Source: Streptomyces sp. Ag109_O5-10
GTDB taxonomy: Bacteria; Actinomycetota; Actinomycetes; Streptomycetales; Streptomycetaceae
DNA length: 64,000 nucleotides
Direction of reading: 5' to 3'
Assembly: GCF_900105755.1 (NCBI RefSeq)
Contig: NZ_FNTQ01000001.1
Span: 9,238,001-9,302,000 of the forward strand
Under the pieces are notes generated by a model, which was not told the DNA's origin, searched no databases, and saw nothing but the letters and a program-made list of their open reading frames with translations. The translations under genes and the position numbers were made by a program. Of this stretch, positions 11,277 to 19,727 are shown piece by piece (the stretch's first letter is position 1; every line of letters starts with the position of its first letter).

Positions 11277-11557
11277 GTGCTGTGAAGCCCCTGACAGAAG
11301 CGGAGGCCACGGCGGTGATCGAGGAGTCGATCACGCGGATCGTTCCCGACGCCGACTTCACCCTGGTCCGGCCGGACGACAGGTTCCGGGACGTGCTCGA
11401 ACTCGACTCACTCGACTTCCTCAGCCTGGTGGAGCTGCTGTCCGAGCGCACGGGAGTCCGTATCGACGAGGAGGACTACCCGGAACTCACCACCCTGGCG
11501 GATGCCACGAGGTTCCTGGTCGGCAGGTCCAAGGACGCGGCAGGTTCGACACCCTGA
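11273..11557 (+). CDS. Acyl carrier protein-like, last gene of dehydrogenase operon
   Basis: A 94-aa acidic helical protein with the phosphopantetheine attachment motif LDSLDFLSLVELL; the Ser of DSL is the attachment residue. The GTG start at 11273 overlaps the E2 stop as GTGA, with GGAGGAG just before it. Length and motif match free acyl carrier proteins. Its place after E1/E2 suggests that it accepts an acyl group made by this operon, but no ketosynthase or phosphopantetheinyl transferase is adjacent, so the acceptor pathway is unknown. Confidence 0.82.
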   Translation: MSAVKPLTEAEATAVIEESITRIVPDADFTLVRPDDRFRDVLELDSLDFLSLVELLSERTGVRIDEEDYPELTTLADATRFLVGRSKDAAGSTP

Positions 11558-11589
11558 GGCCCTGGAGTACGACGCCGGCGGGCGCGGCC

Positions 11590-12264
11590 TCAGGAGGCGG
11601 ACGGAGAGGGCCGGGCGTCGTCCCTCCGCCAGGCCAGCTTCCCGGCGACCGAGACCACCCCGTCCACGCCCCGGCACAGTTGCTCGACGACGGGAACCAG
11701 ACTCCGGTACTCCACAGTGCCGCTGAGTTCGACGCGCCCTTCACGTACCTCCACGGCCACGTCCGCCGGTTCGAGCCCCAGTGTGCGGTGCAGCAGTTCT
11801 CTGGTGATCTCCTCACGGATGGCCTCGTCACCGCGCAGGAAGACCCGCAGCAAGTCACCACGGCTGACGATGCCCAGCAGCCGGTCCACCTCATCGACGA
11901 CGGGCAGCCGTTTGACGTGCTGGGTCTCCATGAGGCGGGCCGCCTCCACCACACTCCACTCCGGACGCGCGCACACGGCGGGAGCCGACATCAGCTCCTC
12001 GGCCCGGGCTCCCTCGGCCTTCGCCCGTTCCCAGGCTTCCAGGTCCGGAACCGGAGTCCTGCCCGAGGGGTCGGCCTGATCGGCGCTCTTGCGCAGCAGG
12101 TCGGCCTCGGACACCACCCCCATGGGACGCTCCAGATCGTCGACCACGGGTACGGCGGTGACGTCGTTCTCCGCGAGCAGCCTGACCAGTTCCTTGAACT
12201 CGGTGTCCCGGCGTGCCCGGACGACGGGGCGGGTCATGAGCTCCTCGACCGTTCGGTGGTGCAT
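11590..12264 (-). CDS. CBS-pair plus BON domain protein
   Basis: A 224-aa soluble protein: two CBS motifs (TAVPVVDDLERPMGVVSEADLL near residue 35 and KRLPVVDEVDRLLGIVSRGDLL near 110) followed by a BON domain (VAVEVREGRVELSGTVEYRSLV, near 170-200). CBS pairs bind adenine nucleotides, and BON domains bind membranes or ligands. The ATG at 12262-12264 is chosen on GGGAGGCACC just upstream; a longer frame begins 9 codons earlier. It is convergent with the acyl carrier protein gene, 32 bp away. The CBS half resembles DosR-regulated Rv2626c (Hrp1). Confidence 0.85.
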   Translation of the reverse strand: MHHRTVEELMTRPVVRARRDTEFKELVRLLAENDVTAVPVVDDLERPMGVVSEADLLRKSADQADPSGRTPVPDLEAWERAKAEGARAEELMSAPAVCARPEWSVVEAARLMETQHVKRLPVVDEVDRLLGIVSRGDLLRVFLRGDEAIREEITRELLHRTLGLEPADVAVEVREGRVELSGTVEYRSLVPVVEQLCRGVDGVVSVAGKLAWRRDDARPSPSAS

Positions 12265-12467
12265 GGTGCCTCCCGGATACAGGCCACCCACCTCGTGGTC
12301 GCAGCGCGATCGCCCCGTCCGGCAGTGGGTCCCGCGGTTGGGTACAGAACCATTCTGCGCAGAGAGCTGCGGTCATGCGATCTCACATGGGTGGCTGACG
12401 GGACGGGCCGACGGATCGAGGTGGCCGAGCAGCGAGGAACGGTATGCCTGCACCTCCCAACCACATG

Positions 12468-13145
12468 TCACTGTGCGGTTCGCGTTCCACCTGTGCCTGT
12501 TTCCTCACCTCTGAGCCGGGACTCGACCCCCACCACGCCCTCCACCGCGCGGACGAGGCGCTCGGCAACCCAGATGAGCGAGACGTCGTGGACGGGGCCG
12601 CGAAGGCCGACGATCCCGTTCCGCACGGACACGTGGATGGCGTGGGAGAACGCGGGGAACAGGTAGGACACCACCGTGCGGCGGACCTCCTCCTCGATGT
12701 CCTCGTCCGGCCGCAGGAAGACCTTCAGCAGATCGCCCCGGCTGACGACGCCCCGGAGCCGGTCCTCGTCGTCGACGACGGGCAGCCGCTTGACGTGCTG
12801 CACGGCCATGAGACGGGCCGCTTGCGCGAGCGTGACGTCCGGGTGGACCGTGACCGCGGGCATACTCATCAGCTCGGCGGCCGTCGTTCCCGCGGCCTTG
12901 GCCAGGTCGGAGCGTCGCCGGATCCGCTCGAAGCGGGTGGGCTCGCACCCCCGGAACTCCTCCCGGGGCAGCAGGTCGGCCTCGGAGACCACACCGACGA
13001 CCTTTCCTCCGCCGCTCACCACCGGCACGGCACTCACCCCGTGCTCCGCCATGACCCGTACGATCCTCCTGAACCGCGCGTCACGCCCCACGGCCACCGC
13101 GGGCGAGGTCATCACATCACCGACGATGTGCGGGGCATCAGGCAC
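12468..13145 (-). CDS. CBS-pair plus BON domain protein
   Basis: Paralogue of the preceding gene (225 aa), with the same order: CBS1 (VSAVPVVSGGGKVVGVVSEADL), CBS2 (KRLPVVDDEDRLRGVVSRGDLLKVFLRPDEDI) and BON (IHVSVRNGIVGLRGPVHDVSL). The GTG at 13143-13145 is chosen because GAGGAGG lies 6 bases upstream; an in-frame ATG 25 codons earlier lacks a site. About 200 bp separate it from its downstream paralogue, and that gap holds no gene I can support. It is divergent from a USP gene, with a possible shared DosR-like site between them. Confidence 0.85.
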   Translation of the reverse strand: MPDAPHIVGDVMTSPAVAVGRDARFRRIVRVMAEHGVSAVPVVSGGGKVVGVVSEADLLPREEFRGCEPTRFERIRRRSDLAKAAGTTAAELMSMPAVTVHPDVTLAQAARLMAVQHVKRLPVVDDEDRLRGVVSRGDLLKVFLRPDEDIEEEVRRTVVSYLFPAFSHAIHVSVRNGIVGLRGPVHDVSLIWVAERLVRAVEGVVGVESRLRGEETGTGGTRTAQ

Positions 13146-13183
13146 GTCCCGCCTCCTCGACAGCGCGCCGGGAAAGGTCACCC

Positions 13184-13197
13184 GGCCGGTACGTCCC
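13184..13197 (+). promoter_or_regulatory. Weak DosR/OsdR-like site between CBS-BON and USP genes
   Basis: GGCCGGTACGTCCC has a perfect GTCCC half and an imperfect first half (9 of 11 fixed positions of GGGCCGNNNGTCCC). It lies in a 178-bp divergent promoter region, 39 bp before the CBS-BON start and 127 bp before the USP start. Confidence 0.3.
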
Positions 13198-13323
13198 AGC
13201 ATCGGCGCACCCAGGCGCACCGCAATCCGGCCGGCGGCCCGGTGGTGTGTCGCGGCGACCCGCGGGCGGTGCGACGGTATTCACAGGGGGGTCGGCAGCC
13301 GTACGGAGAAGGCGGTGACGGCG

Positions 13324-14199
13324 ATGGAACTCCCTCTGGTCGTGGGCGTCGACGGGTCGGACTCCAGTCTCATGGCGGTCGACTGGGCGGTGGACGAGGC
13401 GGCCCGGCACGGGCTCCCGCTGCACCTGCTCCACGCCTCGTTGTGGGAGAGGTACGAGAGAACCCGGCCGTCCTTCGGCACCGCCCGCCCGGCCGAGGAG
13501 GTGACGGCGGAGCACATCGTCGCCTCCTGCGCGGAGCGCGCCCGGCTGCGCAATGCCGAGGTCAAGGTGTCGGCGGAGGTCCTGCCCGAGGATGCCGTGA
13601 CAGCGCTGCTGCGGGCCGGGCCGAATGCGTTCGCGCTGGTCACGGGCTGCCGGGGACGTGGAGAAGTGGCCGGGATGCTGCTGGGGTCGGTCGGCCTCGC
13701 GGTCGCCGCCCGTGCCGACTGCCCGGCCGTCGTGGTCCGTGGTGCGCAGAACAACCGCGAAGGGACCTTCGGCAGCGTCGTGGTGGCGGTCGGTGACACA
13801 GCCGACGAGACCGGGGCCCTACGGTTCGCCCTGCGTGAGGCCGAAGCGCGCAGTTGTGCCCTGACGGCCTTGCGGGCATGGCGGATCCCGTCGCAAGAGC
13901 CGGCGGACCACATGATGATCGCCGACGACGCCGCCCGGCTGCGCGAAGAACGCGCATCGGCCGCGCTGGGGGAGGCGCTTCAGGAGGTCGTACGGGACCA
14001 CTCGCGGGTCGATGTGCGCCGTCAGGTCGTCGAGGGCCCCGCGCATCGCGTCCTCTTGGACGCGGCGGCCCGTGCCGACCTGATCGTCGTCGGCGCCCGG
14101 CGCCGGCACGGCCACTTCGGGCTCCAGCTCGGCAGGGTCGCCCACACCCTGCTGCACCACGCGCAGTGCCCGGTGGCCGTCGTCCCGCATCCTGGCTGA
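13324..14199 (+). CDS. Tandem universal stress protein
   Basis: A 291-aa protein with two UspA domains. Domain 1 starts LVVGVDGSDSSLMAVDWAVDEA and ends with the ATP-binding signature GCRGRGEVAGMLLGSVGLAV. Domain 2 starts SVVVAVGDTADETGALRFAL and ends GARRRHGHFGLQLGRVAHTL, where Arg replaces the usual Ser/Thr of GxxGx9G(S/T). M. tuberculosis DosR-regulated USPs (Rv2005c, Rv2623) have this tandem layout and bind ATP. The ATG at 13324 lies about 12 bases after GGAGAAGG; a GTG at 13315 is an alternative. Confidence 0.88.
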   Translation: MELPLVVGVDGSDSSLMAVDWAVDEAARHGLPLHLLHASLWERYERTRPSFGTARPAEEVTAEHIVASCAERARLRNAEVKVSAEVLPEDAVTALLRAGPNAFALVTGCRGRGEVAGMLLGSVGLAVAARADCPAVVVRGAQNNREGTFGSVVVAVGDTADETGALRFALREAEARSCALTALRAWRIPSQEPADHMMIADDAARLREERASAALGEALQEVVRDHSRVDVRRQVVEGPAHRVLLDAAARADLIVVGARRRHGHFGLQLGRVAHTLLHHAQCPVAVVPHPG

Positions 14200-14278
14200 G
14201 GCCGACCACCCGACCGCTGCGGCCCCCGAGGCACTTCGACCACACAGAGGGTTTCCCGCTGTCCCCGGGGGGCCTGAC

Positions 14279-14296
14279 CGGTCCTGTGAAGGACCG
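14279..14296 (+). terminator. Hairpin after USP gene
   Basis: A perfect 7-bp stem (CGGTCCT/AGGACCG) around a GTGA tetraloop, 80 bp after the USP stop. There is no T-run, which is common for Streptomyces terminators. It could instead be an operator half. Confidence 0.4.
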
Positions 14297-14437
14297 TTCG
14301 GCCCTGTCGTCGCGCAGGCCGGACGCGCATGATGTCCGCAGGACCCGATCGCGCCGTGAGCACGGCTTCCCGCCGTCAGTCTGGCAAGTGCCCGACATCC
14401 GTTCCGTAGTTGCCGTGCGGGCGGCGCACCGTCGGCG

Positions 14438-14485
14438 CGTGGGCTCGCCGTCGGCGTTCCGAGGAACGGCTCCGGCGAGCCCACG
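14438..14485 (+). repeat. Long inverted repeat in intergenic region
   Basis: Perfect 13-bp arms (CGTGGGCTCGCCG and its complement at 14473-14485) enclose a further GTTC/GAAC pairing around a 4-base loop. It sits alone in the 448-bp gap between the USP gene and the small gene at 14648. It may be a transcription terminator or a structured leader of the small gene. I see no coding sequence in this gap. Confidence 0.6.
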
Positions 14486-14647
14486 AGGCCCGGCTGAAGG
14501 AGTCGGCGGCCCCGTTCTGGATGCCGAGGACTGAGCAGTCACACGCGTTTCGTCGAAGGCGAAGCCGGAGAAAGCGCGGCCGCGGACCCGCGGGGTGCCG
14601 GTGGGAAGCGTCGATCTCCGCACTCACGAAGAAAGGCTGAAGGCGCC

Positions 14648-14932
14648 ATGGTCCAGACATCGTGGACGACACCAGGCGTGTTCACGGGACAGGGGGGCGT
14701 CCGTACCGACGAGGTCGGGGTGGTCACCGGGGAGCTGACCGTGCGTACCAGGTGGAACGGCAGGCAGGCCGATGTGAAGGTCCAGTACAGCGGCACCTCC
14801 CAGTGGTTCACCCTGACCGGCAGCCCCGTGCCGTGTCCTTCCGAGCGGAACAGCCGAAACCTGCACCAGGAGGTGGTGGAGGCCGTGCGTGCCGGCGGCG
14901 GCATCGCCCTCCCTCAGCACGACCGCCTCTGA
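14648..14932 (+). CDS. Small conserved-looking hypothetical protein
   Basis: A 94-aa soluble protein I do not recognise as a named family. The centre, TVRTRWNGRQADVKVQYSGTSQWFTLTGSPVP, looks like a compact beta-sheet, followed by a helix NLHQEVVEAVRAG. Size, layout and context resemble the DUF1876/Rv1738-type small proteins of dormancy regulons, but the signature residues differ. A GAAGG-type site lies just before the ATG. The gene is closed by a strong hairpin overlapping its stop codon and converges on the kinase gene. Confidence 0.7.
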   Translation: MVQTSWTTPGVFTGQGGVRTDEVGVVTGELTVRTRWNGRQADVKVQYSGTSQWFTLTGSPVPCPSERNSRNLHQEVVEAVRAGGGIALPQHDRL

Positions 14933-14954
14933 ACACCGGCGAGAACCGGTGTTC
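14931..14954 (+). terminator. Terminator hairpin between convergent genes
   Basis: A perfect 9-bp stem GAACACCGG/CCGGTGTTC with a 6-base loop begins within the stop codon of the 14648 gene and faces the end of the minus-strand kinase gene, so it can serve both. Confidence 0.65.
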
Positions 14955-15027
14955 TGCCCCTCCCGCGTTCCCCGCGACCTCGCCGGCCAGGGTGCCCGGC
15001 CATGGTGGACGAGCGCCTGGACGGTGG

Positions 15028-16635
15028 TCACTCCCTCGCTCCTCCACGGTCTCCCGCACCGTAGTCCGCGTACCGGCGGAAGGCCGGGGACCGGCCGGCT
15101 TCCCACGGGTGTACGGCGGTCAGTGCCTGTGCCACGGAGGCTTCCAGCGCACCGCTGGTGTCGACCGGTACGGCTTCCGGCCACGGCGCTTCCCTTGCGG
15201 CCATGGCGCGGGCGATGTCGGGACCCGCGTCGGACACACCGGGCGAGCGCGTGCTGAGGCGGCCCGCCGACACGTCGTCCGGAACGCGGCAGTGCAGGGC
15301 CACCAGGTCGGCGTGGGTGCGTTCGGCCGTCCGCACGGCCGCTTCCCGCTGCCTGGCGTCGGACCAGGTGGCGTCCAGCACGACGGACTCGCCAAGGGAC
15401 AGCAGGACGGCTGCGCGGTCGAGCAGGGCGGCATAGGTTCTGGCCGTCCACTCCGGCGTGTACAGCCCCTCGCCGAAGCCGGCTGCCGCGGACTGCCCGG
15501 CGGGGATGCCGGCGAGCTCCTTGCGGATGCGGTCGCTGCTGAGCAGGGTGACGCCCAGCCGGTCGGCCAGTGCCCCGGAGAGGGTGGACTTCCCGCTGCC
15601 CGGGAGTCCGCCGACGAGGACGAGACGGACGGCGGAGGCGCGCAAATGGTGCAGTTCCATGGCGGCAAGCCGCCGAGAGGCCGCCTCCGCGCCGGGCGCG
15701 CCCTGACGGGCCTGGATCATCGAGACCTTCGCGCGGACGAACGCACGGTAGGCGACATAGTGGTGCCACAGGGACGGGGGCGCGGGATCGCCGGAGTACT
15801 CGCAGTACCGGGCGAGGAAGTACGCCGCGGCCTGCGGGGCGCCGAGCCGTTCGAGGTCCATGGCGAGGAAGGCGGCGTCGTCCAGGCCGTCGAGATGGCG
15901 GAGACGGTCGTCGAACTCCAGGCAGTCCAGGACGCGGGGTCCGTCGTCGAGACAGAAGATGTCCTCGGCGAGCAGGTCTCCGTGGCCGTCCACCACGCGG
16001 CCCTGGTCGATACGGGCGTCGAACAGCCGCTTTCGGCCGGCGAGATAGCGGCGCACCAGCCGCTCGGCCTCCGTGCCGCTCTCGGGCCAGGAGCCGTCGG
16101 CGGCCAGTGCGCGGACCTCCGCGAAGCTTGCTTCCCAGCGTGCCGACAACGCGTCCCGCGTACCCTGTTCGTCCACGTCGGGGCCGCGGGGGGCGGTCGC
16201 GTGCCACGCGGCCAGGTGCCGGGCAACGGCCCGAAGTACGTCGTCGACGACAGCGCCTTCCTGAACGAGGCGGGAGAGGCGACGGTCCTCCGGCATGCGG
16301 CGCATCACCACGAGTGGTTCGGGTGCGTCGGCATCAGGGCTGCGGAACTCGCCCAGGCCCACGTAGACATCGGGAGCGAACCTGCGGTTGAGGCCGACTT
16401 CGCGCTCGCACGCGGCCCGGCGCGCGGCCAGGGTGGTGTAGTCCAGGAACCCGAGATCGACCGGCTTCTTGACCTTGTAGGCCCGGTCGCCGAGGAAGAA
16501 CAGCGTCGCGGTGTGGGTCTCACACACTCCGGCGCGCGGCGGCCCGCCGTGGTGCCGGGGCGTGGAGCGGAACGCGGACTCGTCCGCCCGCGGCACCTGC
16601 GGCGCCGGTGTCCCACGGTGGCCTCGCTCAGTCAT
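15028..16635 (-). CDS. Bifunctional aminoglycoside-phosphotransferase-like/P-loop kinase (Rv2004c family)
   Basis: A 535-aa two-domain protein. The N-terminal part is APH/kinase-like: HTATLFFLGDRAYKVKKPV, then HGDLLAEDIFCLDDGPRVLDCLEFDD, which holds the catalytic and metal-binding pattern. The C-terminal part is an AAA/zeta-toxin-like P-loop kinase with Walker A GGLPGSGKSTLSGAL near residue 345. M. tuberculosis Rv2004c, a DosR-regulon member, has this fusion; its substrate is unknown. The ATG at 16633-16635 lies 4 bases after the stop of the upstream USP gene, so the two form one operon. An earlier in-frame start would overlap that USP gene. Confidence 0.85.
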   Translation of the reverse strand: MTERGHRGTPAPQVPRADESAFRSTPRHHGGPPRAGVCETHTATLFFLGDRAYKVKKPVDLGFLDYTTLAARRAACEREVGLNRRFAPDVYVGLGEFRSPDADAPEPLVVMRRMPEDRRLSRLVQEGAVVDDVLRAVARHLAAWHATAPRGPDVDEQGTRDALSARWEASFAEVRALAADGSWPESGTEAERLVRRYLAGRKRLFDARIDQGRVVDGHGDLLAEDIFCLDDGPRVLDCLEFDDRLRHLDGLDDAAFLAMDLERLGAPQAAAYFLARYCEYSGDPAPPSLWHHYVAYRAFVRAKVSMIQARQGAPGAEAASRRLAAMELHHLRASAVRLVLVGGLPGSGKSTLSGALADRLGVTLLSSDRIRKELAGIPAGQSAAAGFGEGLYTPEWTARTYAALLDRAAVLLSLGESVVLDATWSDARQREAAVRTAERTHADLVALHCRVPDDVSAGRLSTRSPGVSDAGPDIARAMAAREAPWPEAVPVDTSGALEASVAQALTAVHPWEAGRSPAFRRYADYGAGDRGGARE

Positions 16636-17497
16636 GAGGAACGACGGCGACGGGGCAGCGCCCGTGATGGACGGCGGCCTGTGCCACGGGACCCAGGTGC
16701 GGCGCCAGACCATGACGGCGTTGCCGCCGGCCGACGACCAGCAGCACGGCGCCTTCACCCGCTTGCACGACGACCTTGGCCGGGCTCTCGAGACCGATGC
16801 CGTCGGCCACCTCCACCCGCGGGTACTTCTCGCGCCAGGGATGAAGCGCCCTGCTCAGCTGCTCCTGAACATCCCGCGTCATCTCTTCTGCGATGTCGTG
16901 GTCCACACCCCAGGGCACACGGGCATGGAGCGGAACGCTTCGGCCATGGACGGCCAGCAGAGGAACGCCCCTGGCCGCAGCGGTGTGAAAGGCGAAATCG
17001 AGCAGGTCGTCGCAGGAGCCGTGCAGTTTCAGGGCCACGACCACACGGCCCGGGACGGCTGAGGACGGTCCCTTCTCCCGCCCCTCGGCACGGACCAGCA
17101 CCACCGGCCGGTCGGCCCGTGCCACGACGGGCATGCTGACGTCGCCCAGGAAATAGCTCTCCACGGGCTCCAGACCTCGCGAACCGAGCACCGTCATCTC
17201 CGACTCCGACGCCGCTTTCAGGAGGGCGTTCCGAGCATCGTCGGCGACCAGACTCGTAACGACGCGCAGCCCTGGGTGGAGGGCTTGGAGCTCTGTCTGC
17301 GCGTCGTGGACGAGACGCTTCGACCAGTAGTTCTGGTCGACTTCCGCGGGAACGCGGGCCGGTTCGGGAGCCAGCATCGGCCACGCGTGCAGCAGGCGCA
17401 GGGTGAGCCGGCGATTGTCAGCCTCGTCGGCGGCCCAGCGGGCGGCGGCGAGGCTGTCGGACGAGCCGTCCAGACCCACGGTGACGACTGGTTGCAT
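16628..17497 (-). CDS. Tandem universal stress protein
   Basis: Two UspA domains in 289 aa. Domain 1 begins PVVTVGLDGSSDSLAAARWAADEAD and ends GSRGLEPVESYFLGDVSMPV; domain 2 begins GRVVVALKLHGSCDDLLDFAF and ends GRRQRRHGLAPHLGPVAQAA. The second signature lacks the Ser/Thr that normally contacts phosphate. The ATG at 17495-17497 follows a GGAGG site 9 bases upstream. It is transcribed with the Rv2004c-like kinase, as in mycobacterial DosR loci where such genes adjoin (Rv2004c/Rv2005c). Confidence 0.88.
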   Translation of the reverse strand: MQPVVTVGLDGSSDSLAAARWAADEADNRRLTLRLLHAWPMLAPEPARVPAEVDQNYWSKRLVHDAQTELQALHPGLRVVTSLVADDARNALLKAASESEMTVLGSRGLEPVESYFLGDVSMPVVARADRPVVLVRAEGREKGPSSAVPGRVVVALKLHGSCDDLLDFAFHTAAARGVPLLAVHGRSVPLHARVPWGVDHDIAEEMTRDVQEQLSRALHPWREKYPRVEVADGIGLESPAKVVVQAGEGAVLLVVGRRQRRHGLAPHLGPVAQAAVHHGRCPVAVVPHD

Positions 17498-17996
17498 AGC
17501 GGCGGCCTCCGTCTCGTAGAAAGCCGGGAAATGACGGTGAACAGGTCCGTTCGCGCGGATGGTGCGGGTGCCGCGCGCATACCGAGCACGGTTCTCCATT
17601 CGAGGATCCCCCGGATCTCCTTTCCGCCGCACGCGGAGGAGGGCCTCGGGGCGTGGCGATTGCGATCCGCGCCCGGCAGGCGCGGCGGTTCCTCGATGAG
17701 CCAGGACGCCTGGCCCACGCCCCATCCGGACCCCGCCCGCCCGCGCGGCGCCTGTCACTGACGTCGGCCTCGACCTCACGGCTCTCAGCCCAACTGGTCG
17801 CGAGACGGGTCGACTCCCGGATCCAGCGGTCGTCGGTCCTTGTCTGGCGCCTGCGGTGTATGGCAGACCTACCCACCGACGCAAGCCCCCCGCGTCGCGG
17901 ACGCGCATCGAGTCATCCGCAGCCTCCCCAAACGCCTCGGCGGCCGGGTACGCCCCGTCCCGACGCTGACTGCCCCCGACCGTCAGGTGGCATCGC
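17498..17996. other. 499-bp gap with no supported gene
   Basis: Upstream region of the minus-strand USP operon. Frames crossing it on both strands are arginine/proline-rich and lack ribosome sites. I found no good DosR-like box here. A GGATCC-centred near-palindrome at about 17611-17630 is the only structure noticed. Confidence 0.5.
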
Positions 17997-18905
17997 TCAT
18001 TGGTCGGCCGCGGTGATCCGGCGGCCCGTCAGGCTCGTGGGCCTGATCGAGACCCACATCTCCCGCACCCCGCCGGGCCATGGCGTGCTGTGCGCACGCC
18101 GGGCGAGCCCGCGCACGGCCTCCGGATCCGTCACGACCCTCGCGGGGCCGACGGCCAGCACGCTCCAGCCCTGGCTCAGCGCCTCGTCCACATGGTCCAC
18201 CTCGAAGGCGACCTCCGTTTCAACGGCTGCCGCAGCGACCGAGTCGGGGGCCGTACGAAAGACGATGGCGTCGTCCACCACTTCGTAGTTGACAGGCACG
18301 ACCGCCGGGCGACCGTCGGGCGACGACACCGCGATGTGCCCCACACCGTGCGAGGACAGCAGGGCGCGGCATTCTTCCGGGTCCAGATCCCGCAGCTGTG
18401 GGTGGAGCAGGGCACGGCCCTGGCCGGGCGGAAGATCCATGCCGCCGCCGCGCAGGGCCGTGACCGACGTGCCCAGCACGGCGGCCAACTTGATCAGAGC
18501 CGCTACGGAGGGATCGGCAGGCCGTTCCTCGAGGTAGGCCAGGTAGCCGGGGGCCATCCGGGCTCGGCGGGCGGTCTCCGTACGGCTTAGTCCCTGCCTG
18601 CGGCGTTCCGCGGCCACACGTCGACCGACATCGCCTGAATTGGCTGCCCCGGCCGGGGGTACGGGCCGGACCGCTCCCGCGTCCGGCTGTACCTCGCCCT
18701 CGGTGAGGAGTTGACCGTGTTCAAGATGGTGGATGTGGGCGTCGGGTCCCGGGAACACGAGCGTCACCTCGTCCGTGTCCGACCAGCGCACGTCGTAGGG
18801 GGGCGTGCCGTCCTCGTGGTGCAGTCCGACGATCTCGCCGTCCCGCCTGGCCGTGCCGGTCGCCGGACCCTCGATGACGAGCTGGTCGCCGAGGTGAGCT
18901 CGCAT
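17997..18905 (-). CDS. DUF1918, XRE helix-turn-helix and pyridoxamine-oxidase-like fusion
   Basis: A 302-aa three-part protein. Residues 1-57 are DUF1918 (AHLGDQLVIEG, GEIVGLHHEDGTPPYDVRW). Residues about 85-145 are an XRE/Cro helix-turn-helix (RVAAERRRQGLSRTETARRA, YLAYLEERPADPSVAALIKL). Residues about 165-300 are a flavin-binding pyridoxamine 5'-phosphate oxidase-like barrel (GHIAVSSPDGRPAVVPVNYE, VAFEVDHVDEALSQGWSVLA). The ATG is preceded by GGAGAGGGG. The fusion suggests a DNA-binding protein that senses a flavin or deazaflavin redox state; that is inference. DosR-regulated Rv0080 has the same oxidase fold. Confidence 0.87.
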   Translation of the reverse strand: MRAHLGDQLVIEGPATGTARRDGEIVGLHHEDGTPPYDVRWSDTDEVTLVFPGPDAHIHHLEHGQLLTEGEVQPDAGAVRPVPPAGAANSGDVGRRVAAERRRQGLSRTETARRARMAPGYLAYLEERPADPSVAALIKLAAVLGTSVTALRGGGMDLPPGQGRALLHPQLRDLDPEECRALLSSHGVGHIAVSSPDGRPAVVPVNYEVVDDAIVFRTAPDSVAAAAVETEVAFEVDHVDEALSQGWSVLAVGPARVVTDPEAVRGLARRAHSTPWPGGVREMWVSIRPTSLTGRRITAADQ

Positions 18906-19081
18906 GATCGGCCCCTCTCCGGAGAAATGATGCTCCATCCAACGTGCCACGCGGGACCTGCCTCCGCACGAGGCGGATCCCCGGCGTCGGCGACCTGGCG
19001 GCCCGTACCGGGGCGCCACGGTACGGCCGAGGAGCCCACGCCCGACGACCTTCGCTGCCTCGCCTTCGCCGGGGGGATCGG

Positions 19082-19360
19082 CTACCGGGCGGTCTGACGC
19101 ACGTTCGGCCGGGTTTCGACGATGCCCTGGATGTCCCGGTCGGCGGTGTTCAGCAGTTGCTGGGCGAGGTCGTTCATGGCCCTGCCCACCGCCAGTTCGT
19201 CGCCGATCTCCGGCACGTTCGTGTCTGCCGGATGGCAGTGCGCGGTTCCGTTGCCGGCGAGTTCCGTGGTGCCGGTGTCCAGCACCACGTGTGCCTTGGT
19301 CGTGCCGTCATCTTCCTCGAAGAAGTGGAGGCGTACCTTCCACTGACCTGTGTGCGACAT
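19082..19360 (-). CDS. DUF1876 small protein (Rv1738 family)
   Basis: A 92-aa protein matching DUF1876: the WKVRLHFFEEDDGTTKAHVVLDTG strand region, then GNGTAHCHPADTNVPEIGDELAVGRAMNDLAQQLL. Rv1738 is one of the most strongly DosR-induced mycobacterial genes, and its fold resembles ribosome hibernation factors; a role in slowing translation is inferred from that. The ATG at 19358-19360 follows GGAGAGAG. A strong DosR-like box lies 106 bp upstream in the region shared with the divergent Rv1733c-like gene. Confidence 0.88.
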   Translation of the reverse strand: MSHTGQWKVRLHFFEEDDGTTKAHVVLDTGTTELAGNGTAHCHPADTNVPEIGDELAVGRAMNDLAQQLLNTADRDIQGIVETRPNVRQTAR

Positions 19361-19457
19361 CGCTCTCTCCTCGCCTCGGCGCGATCACCTCGGCAGCTAC
19401 CGCTATGACCCGAAGTGGTCGGTTCCTCGCATCTCCACCGTCGGACGGAACCCGCAT

Positions 19458-19487
19458 GTCCCACAGGGCCGAAAGTCCCTGTGGGAC
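19458..19487 (+). promoter_or_regulatory. DosR/OsdR-like box inside a perfect 11-bp inverted repeat
   Basis: GGGCCGAAAGTCCC at 19466-19479 matches the DosR consensus GGGACTWWAGTCCC at 12 of 14 positions. It is framed by perfect 11-bp arms, GTCCCACAGGG at 19458-19468 and the complement at 19477-19487. It lies between the divergent Rv1738-like and Rv1733c-like genes. Confidence 0.65.
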
Positions 19488-19625
19488 CGACGTGCGGCCC
19501 AGGAAAGCGGACCTTCCGCCGCAGAGGTTTCCGTCCTTCCGCCCCTGTAGTCGGGTCGATCCTGTGCACGCGGCCAGGGCATGGCCGCGGACCCGTTCCA
19601 GCGTTCCGTGGCGACCTGTCCAGTG

Positions 19626-19639
19626 GGGCCGAACGGCAC
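19626..19639 (+). promoter_or_regulatory. DosR/OsdR-like site before Rv1733c-like gene
   Basis: GGGCCGAACGGCAC carries an exact first half and a GGCAC variant of the second. It ends 88 bp before the start of the membrane-protein gene. A close twin, GGGCCGTTCGGCAC, occurs before the A/V-ATPase operon. Confidence 0.4.
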
Positions 19640-19727
19640 CCATGGAGGACCGCGCGGCCCTACCGGACGCATCAGCGGCCGAGGACGGTGAGGGACGTAC
19701 GACGTTTTCGAAGCGGAGGGCCGTGCC

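Noticed and set aside
18953..18966. GGGACCTGCCTCCG before the DUF1918-XRE fusion as a DosR-like box
   Set aside because: Only the first half matches; the second half agrees at 3 of 6 positions.
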